Source: Lacunisphaera sp.
Lineage (GTDB): Bacteria > Verrucomicrobiota > Verrucomicrobiia > Opitutales > Opitutaceae
Assembly: GCA_029945445.1 (NCBI GenBank)
Contig: JAQSCO010000009.1
Span: forward strand, 62,001-126,000
Direction of reading: 5' to 3'
Length of the DNA stretch: 64,000 bases
In this document: positions 41,190-52,357 of the stretch, piece after piece
Numbering within the stretch: position 1 is the first letter of the stretch
How the letters are laid out: each line of letters begins with the position of its first letter
Program-made: the position numbers and the translations under genes
The notes under the pieces: model-generated
Told to the model about the DNA's origin: nothing
Seen by the model: the letters and a program-made list of their open reading frames with translations, nothing else
The model's database searches: none

Positions 41190-43196
41190 ATGTCCGACAA
41201 CGACGACAAGAAGCGCCGCCCCCTGAAGAACCTGCCCCCCGACGGTTTCCCCGCCAAAATGATCCTCATTTGGGTCGCGGTCATCGTCATGATCTGGGCG
41301 GTCATCAATTACAGCCAGAGCAAGCTGCCGACGCCGGCCCGGCTGAAGATCCAGCAGGCCGTCGAGCTGGCCGAGACCAACCAGGTGATCGAGGGCGCCA
41401 TCCGCTCCGACAGCACCGGCGGGCGCGACTGGTATGAGGTGTCCGGCAAGATCAAGGACAACACCCTCAAGAGCGAGACCGGCCCGACCAATGAGTTCAT
41501 CGCCTCCGGCCGGCTGACCGACGCCAATGTCGAGCGCCTCCAGAAGACCCTGGCCTTTGTCGAGAAGCCCGCGACCACCGTCCTCACGAACCTGATGCTC
41601 AACATCCTGCCGTTCGTCATCGTGATCGGCCTGCTGTATTTCCTCTTTGTCCGCCAGCTCCGCCAGGCCGGCAAGGGCGCGCTCAGCTTCGGCAAGAGCC
41701 GCGCCAAGATGCTCACGCGCGAGAAGGACCGCATCAACTTCACCGACGTCGCCGGCTGCGACGAGGCCAAGGAGGAGGTCAGCGAGATCGTCGAGTTCCT
41801 CCGGGATCCGAAGAAATTCCAGAAGATCGGCGGCCGTATCCCGAAGGGCATCCTGATGGTCGGACCTCCGGGCACCGGCAAGACGCTCCTCGCGAAGGCC
41901 ATCGCCGGCGAGGCCGACGTGCCGTTCTTCTCCATCAGCGGCTCGGACTTCGTCGAGATGTTCGTTGGCGTCGGCGCCAGCCGCGTGCGCGACATGTTTG
42001 AGCAGGGCCGCAAGAACGCCCCGTGCCTCATCTTCATCGACGAAATCGACGCCGTCGGCCGCCAGCGTGGCGCGGGTCTCGGCGGCGGCAACGACGAGCG
42101 CGAGCAGACGCTCAACTCGCTGCTCGTCGAGATGGACGGCTTCGACACGCAGGAAGGTGTGATCATCATCGCCGCGACCAACCGCCCCGATGTGCTCGAC
42201 AGCGCGCTGCTGCGCCCGGGCCGCTTCGACCGCCAGGTCTACATCAACCTGCCCGACATCGTCGGCCGCGAGCAGATCCTGCGTGTGCACGCCCGCAAGA
42301 TTTCCCTCTCCGAGGACGTCAACCTCAGCATCATCGCCCGCGGCACCCCCGGTCTGTCCGGTGCGGAGCTGGCCAACCTTCTGAACGAGGCCGCGCTGCT
42401 GGCCGCCCGGCGCGGCAAGAAGAAGGTCGAGATGATCGACATCGACGACGCCCGCGACAAGGTCCTGTGGGGCCGCGAACACCGCCGCGTCATGGACGAC
42501 GCCGAGAAGAAGTCCCTCGCCTGGCACGAGGCCGGTCACGCCGTGGTCGGCGCCGTGCTCGATGACGGCACGTTCCCGGTGCACAAGGTCACCATCATTC
42601 CCCGCGGCCAGAGCCTGGGCAGCACGACCTACCTCGCGACCAAGGACATCCTGGGCCGCACCAAGAAACAGTATCTCGACCGCGTCTGCACGTCGATGGC
42701 CGGCCGCATTGCCGAGGAACTGGTCACGGCCGACATCAGCGACGGCGCCACGGGCGACATCAAGCAGGCCACCAAGATCGCCCGCGCCATGGTCTGCGAC
42801 TTCGGCATGAGCGAGCTCGGGCCGATCGCCATGGGCGAGAACCAGGACACGGTTTTCCTCGGCCGCGACATTACCCGCTCGCAGCACATCAGCGAGGACA
42901 CGGCCCGCCGCGTCGACGCCGCGGTTTACGGCATCATTTCCAGCGAATACAAGCGCGCCGAGGAAATCATCGCCAAGCACCGCTCGGCGCTCGACAAGAT
43001 CGCCGAGGCCCTGCTGGAGAACGAGACGATCGAGGGCCGCCATGTCCTCGAGATCATCCAGCACGGCGAGATCAAGTCGCCCATCCTGACCGTCAAGCCC
43101 TCCAAACTCGCCGCGGAGGCCAGCAAGGCCGCGGGCAAGCCCGCGGCGCCGGAGCCGTCCGGCGGCACCGGCGCGCCCGCCCCGAGCCCGGCCTGA
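41190..43196 (+). CDS. ftsH: ATP-dependent zinc metalloprotease FtsH
   Basis: Membrane-anchored AAA+ protease that degrades misfolded membrane proteins and regulatory targets. 668 residues: TM helix 22-40, periplasmic domain, second TM near 134-155, AAA module with Walker A GPPGTGKT (about 225), Walker [12 protein letters not shown] and [20 protein letters not shown], then the zinc site HEAGH (445-449). A Pro/Ala/Gly-rich C-terminal tail follows. ATG 41190 ([10 protein letters not shown]) is chosen over a 13-codon extension. Followed by a terminator at 43230. Confidence 0.97.
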   Translation: MSDNDDKKRRPLKNLPPDGFPAKMILIWVAVIVMIWAVINYSQSKLPTPARLKIQQAVELAETNQVIEGAIRSDSTGGRDWYEVSGKIKDNTLKSETGPTNEFIASGRLTDANVERLQKTLAFVEKPATTVLTNLMLNILPFVIVIGLLYFLFVRQLRQAGKGALSFGKSRAKMLTREKDRINFTDVAGCDEAKEEVSEIVEFLRDPKKFQKIGGRIPKGILMVGPPGTGKTLLAKAIAGEADVPFFSISGSDFVEMFVGVGASRVRDMFEQGRKNAPCLIFIDEIDAVGRQRGAGLGGGNDEREQTLNSLLVEMDGFDTQEGVIIIAATNRPDVLDSALLRPGRFDRQVYINLPDIVGREQILRVHARKISLSEDVNLSIIARGTPGLSGAELANLLNEAALLAARRGKKKVEMIDIDDARDKVLWGREHRRVMDDAEKKSLAWHEAGHAVVGAVLDDGTFPVHKVTIIPRGQSLGSTTYLATKDILGRTKKQYLDRVCTSMAGRIAEELVTADISDGATGDIKQATKIARAMVCDFGMSELGPIAMGENQDTVFLGRDITRSQHISEDTARRVDAAVYGIISSEYKRAEEIIAKHRSALDKIAEALLENETIEGRHVLEIIQHGEIKSPILTVKPSKLAAEASKAAGKPAAPEPSGGTGAPAPSPA

Positions 43197-43229
43197 GCCG
43201 TTAAAATCATCCTTGGTTTTGTCTTCCGG

Positions 43230-43256
43230 GGCCGGCATCCTGCCGGCCTCTTTTAT
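43230..43256 (+). terminator. intrinsic terminator of ftsH
   Basis: Stem GCCGGCA / TGCCGGC (43231-43247) with a 3-base loop, then CTCTTTTATT. It runs right up to the ugd start codon at 43258, so ugd must be transcribed by readthrough or from a promoter inside or upstream of this hairpin. Confidence 0.85.
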
Positions 43257-43257
43257 T

Positions 43258-44649
43258 ATGAACATCTGCTGCATTGGCGCCGGTTACGTCGGCGGGCCGA
43301 CCATGGCCATGATCGCCCTGAAATGCCCCGACATCACCGTGACGGTGGTCGACATGAACGCCGCCCGCATCGCGGCCTGGAACACCGGCAACCTACCGAT
43401 TTTCGAGCCCGGCCTCGATGACGTCGTGAAGCAGGCGCGCGGTCGCAATCTGTTTTTCTCCACCGACGTCGCCGGCCACATCAAGCAGGCCGACATCATC
43501 TTCGTGGCGGTGAACACGCCGACCAAGACCTACGGCGTCGGCGCCGGCCGCGCGGCCGACCTGCGCTACATCGAGTCCGTCGCCCGCACCATCGCGGAGC
43601 ACGCCGAGAGCGACAAGATTATCGTCGAGAAGTCCACCATCCCCGTGAAGACGGCCGATGCGATCCAGACGATCGTCATGTCCAACTCCAAGGGCCTGAA
43701 GTTCCAGGTGCTCTCGAATCCCGAGTTCTTGGCGGAAGGCACGGCTGTCGCTGATCTGACGAACCCGGACCGCGTCCTCATCGGCGGCGAGCGCACGCCC
43801 GACGGCGACAAGGCCGTTGAGAGCCTCGTCAGTGTCTACGCCCGCTGGGTGCCGCGCGAGCGCATCATCACGACAAACCTCTGGTCGTCGGAAATCTCGA
43901 AGCTTGTGGCCAACGCTTTCCTCGCGCAGCGCATCTCGTCCATCAATTCCATCTCCGCCCTCTGCGAGGCGACGGGCGCCGACGTGGACGAGGTCGCCAA
44001 CGCCATCGGCAAGGACAGCCGCATCGGGCCGAAATTCCTCAAGGCCTCCGTCGGCTTCGGCGGCTCGTGCTTCCAGAAGGACATCCTCAACCTGGCCTAC
44101 CTGTGCGAGAGCTACGGCCTGCCCGAGGTGGCGGCCTACTGGACGAGTGTCGTCGGCATGAACGACTGGCAGAAGCAGCGCTTCGCCGGCCGCATCGTGA
44201 AGGAGCTCTTCAACACCGTCGCGGACAAGAAAATCGCCGTGCTCGGGTTCGCCTTCAAGAAGGACACCAACGACACGCGCGAGTCCGCCGCGATCAACGT
44301 TTGCCGCGACCTGCTGGCCGAGCACGCCAAGGTGTCGGTCTACGATCCGAAGGTGCCGGCCGATGAGATCAAGGCCGACACGCTCGGCAAGGGCGTGGAC
44401 AACCCGCACCTCACAATTGCCAAGGACGCCTACGAGGCCTGCGCCGGGGCGCACGCCATCGCCATCGTGACGGAGTGGGACGAATTCAAGAAGCTCGACT
44501 ACGCGAAAATTTACGCGGGGATGCCGAAGCCGGCGTTCCTGTTCGACGGTCGCAACATCGTGGATCTGGCCGCGCTGCGGAAGATCGGCTTCAAAGCCTC
44601 GGGCATCGGCAAGCCGGCAGCAGGCCGCCGCACCGGGGATGGGGCCTAG
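43258..44649 (+). CDS. ugd: UDP-glucose 6-dehydrogenase, eukaryote-like type
   Basis: Oxidises UDP-glucose to UDP-glucuronate for polysaccharides. 463 residues. NAD loop [11 protein letters not shown] (5-15), [37 protein letters not shown], and the catalytic Cys in [20 protein letters not shown] near residue 270. The long shared blocks (e.g. [20 protein letters not shown] and [16 protein letters not shown]) are those of animal/plant UGDH rather than the shorter E. coli Ugd. Start ATG 43258 directly follows the ftsH terminator. It probably feeds the exopolysaccharide genes elsewhere in the window. Confidence 0.94.
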   Translation: MNICCIGAGYVGGPTMAMIALKCPDITVTVVDMNAARIAAWNTGNLPIFEPGLDDVVKQARGRNLFFSTDVAGHIKQADIIFVAVNTPTKTYGVGAGRAADLRYIESVARTIAEHAESDKIIVEKSTIPVKTADAIQTIVMSNSKGLKFQVLSNPEFLAEGTAVADLTNPDRVLIGGERTPDGDKAVESLVSVYARWVPRERIITTNLWSSEISKLVANAFLAQRISSINSISALCEATGADVDEVANAIGKDSRIGPKFLKASVGFGGSCFQKDILNLAYLCESYGLPEVAAYWTSVVGMNDWQKQRFAGRIVKELFNTVADKKIAVLGFAFKKDTNDTRESAAINVCRDLLAEHAKVSVYDPKVPADEIKADTLGKGVDNPHLTIAKDAYEACAGAHAIAIVTEWDEFKKLDYAKIYAGMPKPAFLFDGRNIVDLAALRKIGFKASGIGKPAAGRRTGDGA

Positions 44650-44674
44650 GCGGCGCTCATCCGGCCCGGCTTAG

Positions 44675-45826
44675 CTAGATGCCCAGGGGCGTGCGGTAAT
44701 GGCGCGGCACGCGCTTCGTCACAGAACAGAGCGTTTCCCAGGGAATCGTTTCAGCCCAGTCGCTGAATTCCGTGATGCTGATTTCGGCCGCTTGCTGCTG
44801 GCCGACGAGCACGACAGGGTCGCCGCAGCTCACTTGGTCCCGCACATCGGTGATGTCGACAATGGTCTGGTCCATGGTGACTCGGCCCAGCACCGGGCTA
44901 CGCTGGCCGTGGATGAGGACCTGGGCGCGGTTGCTCGAGGCACGGGCAAGGCCGTCGCCATAGCCGGCGGTGAGGATGGCGACGGTGGTGGGGCGCGTGA
45001 GCTTGAAAGTGCGCCCATAGCTGATGCCGGTCCCGGCCGGCAGTTGCTTCACCAGGCCGACGCGAGTATGGAAACTGAAGACCGGCTCGGTGCGCACCCG
45101 CGCGAGCAGCGAATGCGGGTGGGGGAGGATGCCGAATTGCAGCAGGCCGACGCGCACGGCGTTGAACCCGCTGCGCCCGGGCGCGGTTTCCAGCCCGGCG
45201 CTGTTGTCGGCGTGGATCAGGAGCCCCGCGGGATCGAAGCCGGGAAAACTCCCAAGCACGCCGAGGAAAATCCGCCGCTGCTCCTCGGTAAACGCCGGGT
45301 CCTCGTCCGCGCTGGAAAAATGCGTGAACACGCCGGCCAGCCGCACGCCTTGGCATGCGCAAATCTGCTCGTAGACGCCGCGGGCCTGCTCGTGCCAGAC
45401 GCCAAGCCGGCCCATGCCCGTGTCGATCTTGAGGTGGACGGCGACCGGCTTGCCCGCGGCGCGGCCGATGGCATCGAACCGCGCGACTTCGTCGGCGGAC
45501 GAGACGGTGGCGGCCAGATCGTGCTCGGCGAGAAAGCGATCTTCGTCCGGGAGCACCGGGCTCAGCAGCAGGATCGGCCAGTCGCCGCTCAGTTCGCGCA
45601 GCGCCATCGCCTCGGCGATGTTGGCCACGGCAAAGAGATCGGCGCCGGCGTGCATGAGTCGTGCGGCGACATGATGCAGGCCGTGGCCGTAGGCGTCGGC
45701 CTTGACGACTGCGACATACTTGATCGCCGGGGGCAACGAAGCACGGATGAGCTTCAGGTTGCGCTCGAGGGCCGCGAGGTCGATCTCGACCCAGCAGCGG
45801 CGAGGCAACTGGCCGGAGCCGCTCAT
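44675..45826 (-). CDS. alr: alanine racemase
   Basis: PLP enzyme supplying D-alanine for peptidoglycan. 383 residues. The Schiff-base Lys is K42 in VKADAYGHG. KIDTGMGRLGV, THFSSADE and HADNSAGLE follow in the TIM-barrel domain. GISYGRTF carries the second catalytic Tyr, and AGYGDGLARASSN and GRVTMDQTIVDIT the C-terminal domain. Start ATG 45826 (MSGSGQLPRRCWVEIDL) overlaps the tsaB stop by four bases; the longer frame lies within tsaB. Confidence 0.95.
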   Translation of the reverse strand: MSGSGQLPRRCWVEIDLAALERNLKLIRASLPPAIKYVAVVKADAYGHGLHHVAARLMHAGADLFAVANIAEAMALRELSGDWPILLLSPVLPDEDRFLAEHDLAATVSSADEVARFDAIGRAAGKPVAVHLKIDTGMGRLGVWHEQARGVYEQICACQGVRLAGVFTHFSSADEDPAFTEEQRRIFLGVLGSFPGFDPAGLLIHADNSAGLETAPGRSGFNAVRVGLLQFGILPHPHSLLARVRTEPVFSFHTRVGLVKQLPAGTGISYGRTFKLTRPTTVAILTAGYGDGLARASSNRAQVLIHGQRSPVLGRVTMDQTIVDITDVRDQVSCGDPVVLVGQQQAAEISITEFSDWAETIPWETLCSVTKRVPRHYRTPLGI

Positions 45827-46503
45827 CGGGGCGTGGCGGTCGCCGCGCTGTGCACCTGCGCCGACCACTTCTTGTATTCGGGTGCCTCGTGCTGGAAGGC
45901 ATCGGGCGCCTCGACCGACCGGAAGAAATTTCCGTCGCCCAGCGCCGGGAGAATTTTTGCGAGGTCGTAACTGCACGGGGCGGCGGGGCGCGGCGGGGGC
46001 GCCCAGGCGCGGAAATTTTCCGGCGTGAGCAATTCACCGGCGGGCACCTCGCCTGCGGCCACGCGTTGCAAGGACGCCAGCGCGCCGTCCGCGCCGACGG
46101 ATTGCACGTGCCACGTGGCGCGCCGGGCGTCGGCGATGACCGTGAAGCCGCGCGGCGCCAGCGTCCAGGCGAGCCGGCCGGCGAGCGCCAAGCTCTGGTA
46201 GGCAAAGGCCGGCCGCGGCGTCAGTACCTGCCACGTGCGCAAGGCCATGGCGATGGTGCGCGTGCCGAGCATCGAGCCGGGGCCTTCGCAGAAAACGAAG
46301 GCACCGACATCCTCCAGCTTACGGCCGGCTTCCTTCAACACCGACTCGGTCCCGGAAAAAATCCCGGTGCCCGCCTCCTCATTCGTCTGGCGCCAGGCTG
46401 CGGGCGCACCGGGGCGAAGCAGCCCGACCTGCACGCAGGTCGAGGCCGCGTCAAGAACGAGCACAGTGCCATGGCTGGCCAAAAGCTGTGTGAGCGAAGG
46501 CAT
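45823..46503 (-). CDS. tsaB: tRNA threonylcarbamoyladenosine biosynthesis protein TsaB
   Basis: 226 residues, partner of TsaD and TsaE in t6A synthesis. VLVLDAASTCVQVGLL is the ASKHA-fold N-terminus, and CEGPGSMLGTRTIAMALRTW the conserved glycine-rich region (usually GPGSFTGLRIG). The match is recognisable but divergent. Start ATG 46503 (MPSLTQLLASHG) fits; a longer frame of 23 codons is not conserved. Coupled to alr by ATGA overlap, placing t6A synthesis in one operon with cell-wall supply. Confidence 0.85.
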   Translation of the reverse strand: MPSLTQLLASHGTVLVLDAASTCVQVGLLRPGAPAAWRQTNEEAGTGIFSGTESVLKEAGRKLEDVGAFVFCEGPGSMLGTRTIAMALRTWQVLTPRPAFAYQSLALAGRLAWTLAPRGFTVIADARRATWHVQSVGADGALASLQRVAAGEVPAGELLTPENFRAWAPPPRPAAPCSYDLAKILPALGDGNFFRSVEAPDAFQHEAPEYKKWSAQVHSAATATPR

Positions 46504-46645
46504 TACGCAGGGCAAACTTGGGCCGCTGGCGACAAATGTCCATGTTGGTTTCGCGACGGGTCGCCGGCCCAATCTGGCATTGACCAGCGGGGGTCGTGAC
46601 CTACGTTGGCCGGTTCACTGACTCAATTCTCCTGCTTTAAATCCC

Positions 46646-47968
46646 GTGAACGTCCAAATCGCCGATATTACCGAAACCCGCAAGACGCTGACCGTCACCC
46701 TCGACAAGGGTGAAGTGGATGGCGAATACAACGCCGTCCTCGGCGACATCACCAAGCAGGTCAGCCTGCCCGGTTTCCGCCCCGGCAAGGCTCCCGCCGC
46801 CATGGTAGCCAAGCGCTACGGCAAGGAGCTCAAGGACGAGTTCAAGCAGAAGGTCATCGGCAAGGCCTACCGCGACGGCCTCGACCAGTCGAAGCTCGAG
46901 GTGCTCTCGCTCGTCGACGTTGAGGAGGGCACGATCGAGCCCGGCCTTTCCGCCGCCATCAAGCTGACCGTGGACGTGCGCCCCGAGATCAAGCTGCCCG
47001 ACTACAACGGTCTCGCCACCGAGGTCCAGCCGGTCGAACCGACCGACGCCGAGGTTGCGACCGTCATCGAGGGCATGCGCGCCGAGCGCGCCGATTTCAA
47101 GGTCGCCGAGCGCGCCGCCGCCAAGGGCGACTATGTCCGCTTCGGCTACACCGGCACGCTCGACGGCAAGCCGCTGACCGAGCTCGTCGCCGACAAGGCC
47201 ATTTACGCGACCGCCCCCCAGACTTGGGAGGAGGTCGAGGGTGCCAACGACGGCTTGCTCCCCGGCATGTCCAAGCACCTCGCCGGCCTGAAGACCGGCG
47301 ACAAGAAGGACGTCGCCATCACTTTCCCGGCGGAGTTCGCCGCGGTCCCGGCGCTCGCCGGCCAGACCGTCAGCTACGCCATCGAGATCCAGGAAGTCCG
47401 CGAGCGCGTGCTGCCGGAGATGGACGAGGCCTTCTTCAAGGCCAATCAGGCCGACGACCTCGCCGGCCTCCAGGCCTCGGTCCGCGCCAATCTGAAAATG
47501 CGCAAGGAATACGAGAACCGCGCCGCGCAGCGCCGCCAGGTCACCGACGCCCTCGTGGCGCAGGCCAACTTCCCGGTGCCCGACAGCCTGGTCGCCTCCG
47601 AGCGCGACGGCGTGCTCCGCCAGTTCATCGAGGAGAACATGCGCCGCGGCATCCCGCAGGAGCAGTTCGAGTCGAACAAGAAGGAACTCTTCGAGAGCGC
47701 CACCAAGGCCGCCGTCAGCCGCATCAAGGTCCAGCTCATGCTCGCCAAGATCGCCGAGGCCGAGAAACTCAAGGTCGAGGAAAAGGATTTCAACAACTGG
47801 ATCATGCGCGAGGCCATGCGCTCGAGCCAGAAGCCCGACAAGATCGCCAAGGACCTCGGCAAGGACCGCGAACAGCTCCGCGCCATCCAGCAGCAGCTCC
47901 TTTTCGACAAGGCCCTTGATTTTCTGGTCTCCAAGGCTACCGTTAAGACGGCAACAGCCAAAGCATGA
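46646..47968 (+). CDS. tig: trigger factor
   Basis: Ribosome-bound chaperone with peptidyl-prolyl isomerase activity. 440 residues: N-terminal ribosome-binding domain with the signature around [17 protein letters not shown] (positions 43-59), a central FKBP-like domain about 150-240 ([14 protein letters not shown]), and a C-terminal helical cradle. GTG at 46646 gives the family start [15 protein letters not shown]. Followed by a four-base overlap with clpP, making a tig-clpP-clpX proteostasis run. Confidence 0.95.
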   Translation: MNVQIADITETRKTLTVTLDKGEVDGEYNAVLGDITKQVSLPGFRPGKAPAAMVAKRYGKELKDEFKQKVIGKAYRDGLDQSKLEVLSLVDVEEGTIEPGLSAAIKLTVDVRPEIKLPDYNGLATEVQPVEPTDAEVATVIEGMRAERADFKVAERAAAKGDYVRFGYTGTLDGKPLTELVADKAIYATAPQTWEEVEGANDGLLPGMSKHLAGLKTGDKKDVAITFPAEFAAVPALAGQTVSYAIEIQEVRERVLPEMDEAFFKANQADDLAGLQASVRANLKMRKEYENRAAQRRQVTDALVAQANFPVPDSLVASERDGVLRQFIEENMRRGIPQEQFESNKKELFESATKAAVSRIKVQLMLAKIAEAEKLKVEEKDFNNWIMREAMRSSQKPDKIAKDLGKDREQLRAIQQQLLFDKALDFLVSKATVKTATAKA

Positions 47969-48588
47969 GCTACTACGTCCCCACAGTCATCGAAAACACC
48001 GGCCGCGGCGAGCGGGCGATGGATATCTACAGCCGGCTCCTGAAGGACCGCATCATCTTCATCGGTTCGCCGATCGACGACTACGTGGCCAACTCCGTGA
48101 TCGCCCAGATGCTGTTCCTCCAGATGGAGGACCCGAAGAAGGACATCCACATCTACATCAACTCGCCCGGCGGCGTCGTGACCGGCGGCATGGCCATCTA
48201 CGACACCATCAATTTCCTGCAGTGTGACGTCGTCACCTACTGCATCGGCATGGCGGCCAGCATGAGCACCGTGCTGCTCGCGGCCGGCACCAAGGGCAAG
48301 CGTTTCGCGCTCCCGAACAGCCGCATCATGATACACCAGCCCTCCGGCGGCGCGGGCGGCCAGGCCTCCGATATCGCCATCCAGGCCAAGGAAATCCTCC
48401 GCTGGCGCAAGACCCTCAACGAGACCATCGCCAAGCACACCGGCAAGACCGCCGACCAGATCGAGATCGATTCCGACCGCGATTACTACCTGAGTGCCGA
48501 GGAGGCCAAGACTTACGGCATCGTTGACCATGTCGTGGCCTCGACCCGCGACGCCCAGAAGCTCGCCCAGACGACCGCGGCCGCCTGA
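47965..48588 (+). CDS. clpP: ATP-dependent Clp protease proteolytic subunit
   Basis: Serine peptidase of the ClpXP/ClpAP complexes. 207 residues. Catalytic Ser is in [17 protein letters not shown] and catalytic His in [14 protein letters not shown], followed by the conserved block [18 protein letters not shown] near residue 171. [19 protein letters not shown] is the substrate-groove motif. Start ATG 47965 overlaps tig by four bases. Partner clpX follows after 70 bases. Confidence 0.97.
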   Translation: MSYYVPTVIENTGRGERAMDIYSRLLKDRIIFIGSPIDDYVANSVIAQMLFLQMEDPKKDIHIYINSPGGVVTGGMAIYDTINFLQCDVVTYCIGMAASMSTVLLAAGTKGKRFALPNSRIMIHQPSGGAGGQASDIAIQAKEILRWRKTLNETIAKHTGKTADQIEIDSDRDYYLSAEEAKTYGIVDHVVASTRDAQKLAQTTAAA

Positions 48589-48636
48589 GGCCCTTGACCA
48601 GACCGGTTAGGACGGGAAAATCCCTCGACTAACACC

Positions 48637-48648
48637 CGGCATATGCCG
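48637..48648. promoter_or_regulatory. perfect 12-bp palindrome upstream of clpX
   Basis: CGGCATATGCCG lies in the clpP-clpX gap, 10 bases before the clpX start codon. It could be an operator or a small RNA hairpin covering the clpX translation start. No further support from sequence alone. Confidence 0.4.
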
Positions 48649-48658
48649 ATATACCATC

Positions 48659-49954
<1,296 letters not shown>

Positions 49955-49965
49955 GTTTCCCGCGC

Positions 49966-50889
49966 ATGAGGAGGTCAGTCGCAATTGCCGTTGCCGCTCT
50001 CCTCGTCCTCGCGCCGGCTGCCCGGGCCTTGGTCATCAATGGCGGCCTCGCGGGCAACGCCAGCAACTCCGGTTCCGGCCTGCCTTGGAACAATGTCGGC
50101 AGCGTCAACGGCGCCTCAGGTGTCTATCTTGGCAGCTATGGCGGCAGCTACTGGGCGCTCACGGCCTCTCATGTCGTCGGCAGCGGCAGCAGTCTCGGCA
50201 ATTTGGTGCTTAACTCTGGCACGTTTAATTTTGTGCCCGGTTCGGGCGTGATCGTGCTGAACGGCGACAACAGCACGACCGACCTCACCCTGTTCCGCAT
50301 CTCCACCGATCCGGGCCTGTCCAGTCTCACGCTCTCTACCACCGCGCCGGGCAGTGCTTCGCTCATCACCTACGTGGCGAAGGGCAGCGTGGAGGGCAGC
50401 GTGAATTACTGGTCTGTGACCGTCAATGCAGGTCCCAACAACGACGTCTGGATCGATCTCGGGAACAATCCAACCGGGAACAATGCCGCCGGCTATCTCG
50501 TGGCGGGCTCTGTGGGGGAGCGCTGGGGCCAGGCAACCGTGACGAGTTCCTCCAGCTACAATGTCGGCACGGGTCTTACCGCCGCATTCTACACGACGTT
50601 CCAGAATGCCAGCGGCGCAACGCAGGGCGCCGGCGGCGACTCCGGCGGCGCCACCTTCTACTACAACGGCTCCGGCTGGGAACTCGCCGGCATCATGGGC
50701 GCAATCGCGGGCTTTGAAAACCAACCCGGCTCCGCGGCGGTGATCGGCAATCTTACCTTTTCCGCCAGCATCGCGAATTACAACGGCTTCATCACCTCGG
50801 CGATTCCTGAGCCGTCCGCATATGCCGCCCTCGCCGGTTTGCTTGCGCTGGCTGGGGCCGCCTGTCGCCGCCGGTTAGGACCCCGGTAG
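49966..50889 (+). CDS. trypsin-like serine protease with PEP-CTERM anchor
   Basis: 307 residues. Signal peptide 1-21 ([21 protein letters not shown]), then a chymotrypsin-fold domain with the full catalytic triad by motif: His69 in ALTASHVVG, Asp106 in [10 protein letters not shown] and Ser226 in GGDSGGATF. The C-terminus has [20 protein letters not shown] and then RRR, a PEP-CTERM sorting signal. It is therefore probably an exosortase-processed, surface-located protease. It is directly behind clpX but not obviously related to it. Confidence 0.9.
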   Translation: MRRSVAIAVAALLVLAPAARALVINGGLAGNASNSGSGLPWNNVGSVNGASGVYLGSYGGSYWALTASHVVGSGSSLGNLVLNSGTFNFVPGSGVIVLNGDNSTTDLTLFRISTDPGLSSLTLSTTAPGSASLITYVAKGSVEGSVNYWSVTVNAGPNNDVWIDLGNNPTGNNAAGYLVAGSVGERWGQATVTSSSSYNVGTGLTAAFYTTFQNASGATQGAGGDSGGATFYYNGSGWELAGIMGAIAGFENQPGSAAVIGNLTFSASIANYNGFITSAIPEPSAYAALAGLLALAGAACRRRLGPR

Positions 50890-50899
50890 ATTTTGGCTC

Positions 50900-52276
50900 G
50901 TGGGCCGCCGCTTGCACCCGCAAGCTGCCGCCGTGCTTGCCGCCCTGACGAAACTGCTTGCGACGCCCGCCTGTGATCTGCCCAAGGCGGCGCGCGGGTG
51001 GGCGCTCGGGCTCCTGCTGGCCTACACGCTGCTCGGCGTGGTCGCGCTGGACCGCGGGCAGCACCGCAGCGGCCAGTCGATCACCCAACTCGGCTTCGGC
51101 TACGGCGTGCTGATCGACGCCATCCAGCAGACCGGCGAGTTCCGTGTCGCCGCGGGCGTGCACTATCCCGGCGTCGCCTTCAGCGCGCACCGGCTGCCGT
51201 TCATCCCGTATTTTCTCATCGGATTGAAGGACCTGCTCGGCGACGACCTCGGCCGCGTGGCGTTGGCAAAATGTCTCGCTTTCAACGCGCTGCTGGCGAT
51301 GGCCATCCTCGGCGTGCTCCGCACGGCCCGCGCGCCGCTGTGGGGCGTGACGCTCCTGCTGGGTTTCGTGCTCACGATGCCCCGCTGGTCGCTCAACGTC
51401 TTCGAGGTCGGCCTCGAGGAGGCCTACAACATCACCGCGCTCTCCCTGCTGTTCTCCTGGCTCTGGTTCACCGATCCGGTGCGCCGCGCCCGCCTTGGTT
51501 GGGCGCTGGGGCTCGGCCTGCTGCTCGTGCTGCTGGTCTTCCTCAAAAGCTCCATGGTCTACTGGTGCCTCGCCGTGCCGGTGCTGCTGTGGCTGCGGCA
51601 CCGCGATCTCCGTGCGGCGGGCATCGCGCTGGCTTTGGTTGTGATCGGACTGATCGGGCTCGCGTCGTTCAACCGCGCGCACGCCGGCCGCTTCACCATC
51701 AGCTCCTCGTGGGAGGGCTGGAACCTCTACAAGGGCAACTGCGAATACAGCGCGGACCTCTATCCGCCCTACAGCCTCGACCTCCTCGACTACGAGGGCA
51801 AGGTGACCGCCGACCGGCCGCTGAAGGACGAGTGGGACCACAGCGCGTATTTCACCGGGCGGGCGAAGGATTTCATCCAGGCACACCCGGGCACGTTTAT
51901 GGAACTTGCCGTCCGCAAGGCCTGGATCTTCTACGGCGAGGTGCGCGCCTCGGGCCTGGCGCAGCGCGGCGAGTCGCGCTACGGCAAGCCCCTCTACCTT
52001 GCGCAGATTCCGTGGATGATCGGCTTCCGCGTGCTGCTCTGGGCCGCGATCCTGCTCGCACTGCGCACGGTCTGGCGCGGACCGTGGCGCTCCGACGCCG
52101 CGCTCGTGGCGCTGACCTACCTCTTGTTCCTGTTCCTCTACTCGGGCTTCCACGTCGTCGGCTTTGCCTACGAACGGCACGTCATGCCGATCGTCATGCC
52201 GACGGCCCTCTACCTCCTGTGGCGGTGGAGCAACGGGGTGGACGTCCGTGTCCCCACCGACGCCAGTCGCCGATAG
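50900..52276 (+). CDS. multi-pass membrane protein, possible GT-C glycosyltransferase
   Basis: 458 residues with about ten hydrophobic segments and two larger soluble loops. It has RLPFIPYFLIGLKDLLGDDL after the first transmembrane region and YERHVMPIVMPTALYLLWRW near the end. The arrangement resembles GT-C (PMT/ArnT-like) glycosyltransferases, but I see no decisive motif. The first open start is GTG 50900, 10 bases after the protease gene. Function unknown; surface glycan synthesis is one possibility. Confidence 0.7.
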   Translation: MGRRLHPQAAAVLAALTKLLATPACDLPKAARGWALGLLLAYTLLGVVALDRGQHRSGQSITQLGFGYGVLIDAIQQTGEFRVAAGVHYPGVAFSAHRLPFIPYFLIGLKDLLGDDLGRVALAKCLAFNALLAMAILGVLRTARAPLWGVTLLLGFVLTMPRWSLNVFEVGLEEAYNITALSLLFSWLWFTDPVRRARLGWALGLGLLLVLLVFLKSSMVYWCLAVPVLLWLRHRDLRAAGIALALVVIGLIGLASFNRAHAGRFTISSSWEGWNLYKGNCEYSADLYPPYSLDLLDYEGKVTADRPLKDEWDHSAYFTGRAKDFIQAHPGTFMELAVRKAWIFYGEVRASGLAQRGESRYGKPLYLAQIPWMIGFRVLLWAAILLALRTVWRGPWRSDAALVALTYLLFLFLYSGFHVVGFAYERHVMPIVMPTALYLLWRWSNGVDVRVPTDASRR

Positions 52277-52297
52277 GGACATCGGCGACCACCTGTT

Positions 52298-52357
52298 TGG
52301 TTGGAGGGCTCGCAGGGCCGCGGGCCCCCAATCGCGGCGCGGAACGGAGTCCGCGCC
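52298..52357. repeat. TTGGAGGGC-family palindromic repeat
   Basis: Begins about 20 bases after the membrane-protein stop with TTGGTTGGAGGGCTCGCAGG. The GGCCGCGGGCCC region forms one hairpin and GGCGCGGA/TCCGCGCC (52336-52357) another. It lies in the convergent gap and may end transcripts from both sides. Confidence 0.6.

Noticed and set aside
48594-48623. Sigma-70 promoter candidate before clpX (TTGACC then AAAATC)
   Set aside because: The -10 box is poor and similar hits are frequent by chance. I found no promoter in the window I would defend, including the TTGACC/TACGTT pair upstream of tig (46580-46607).
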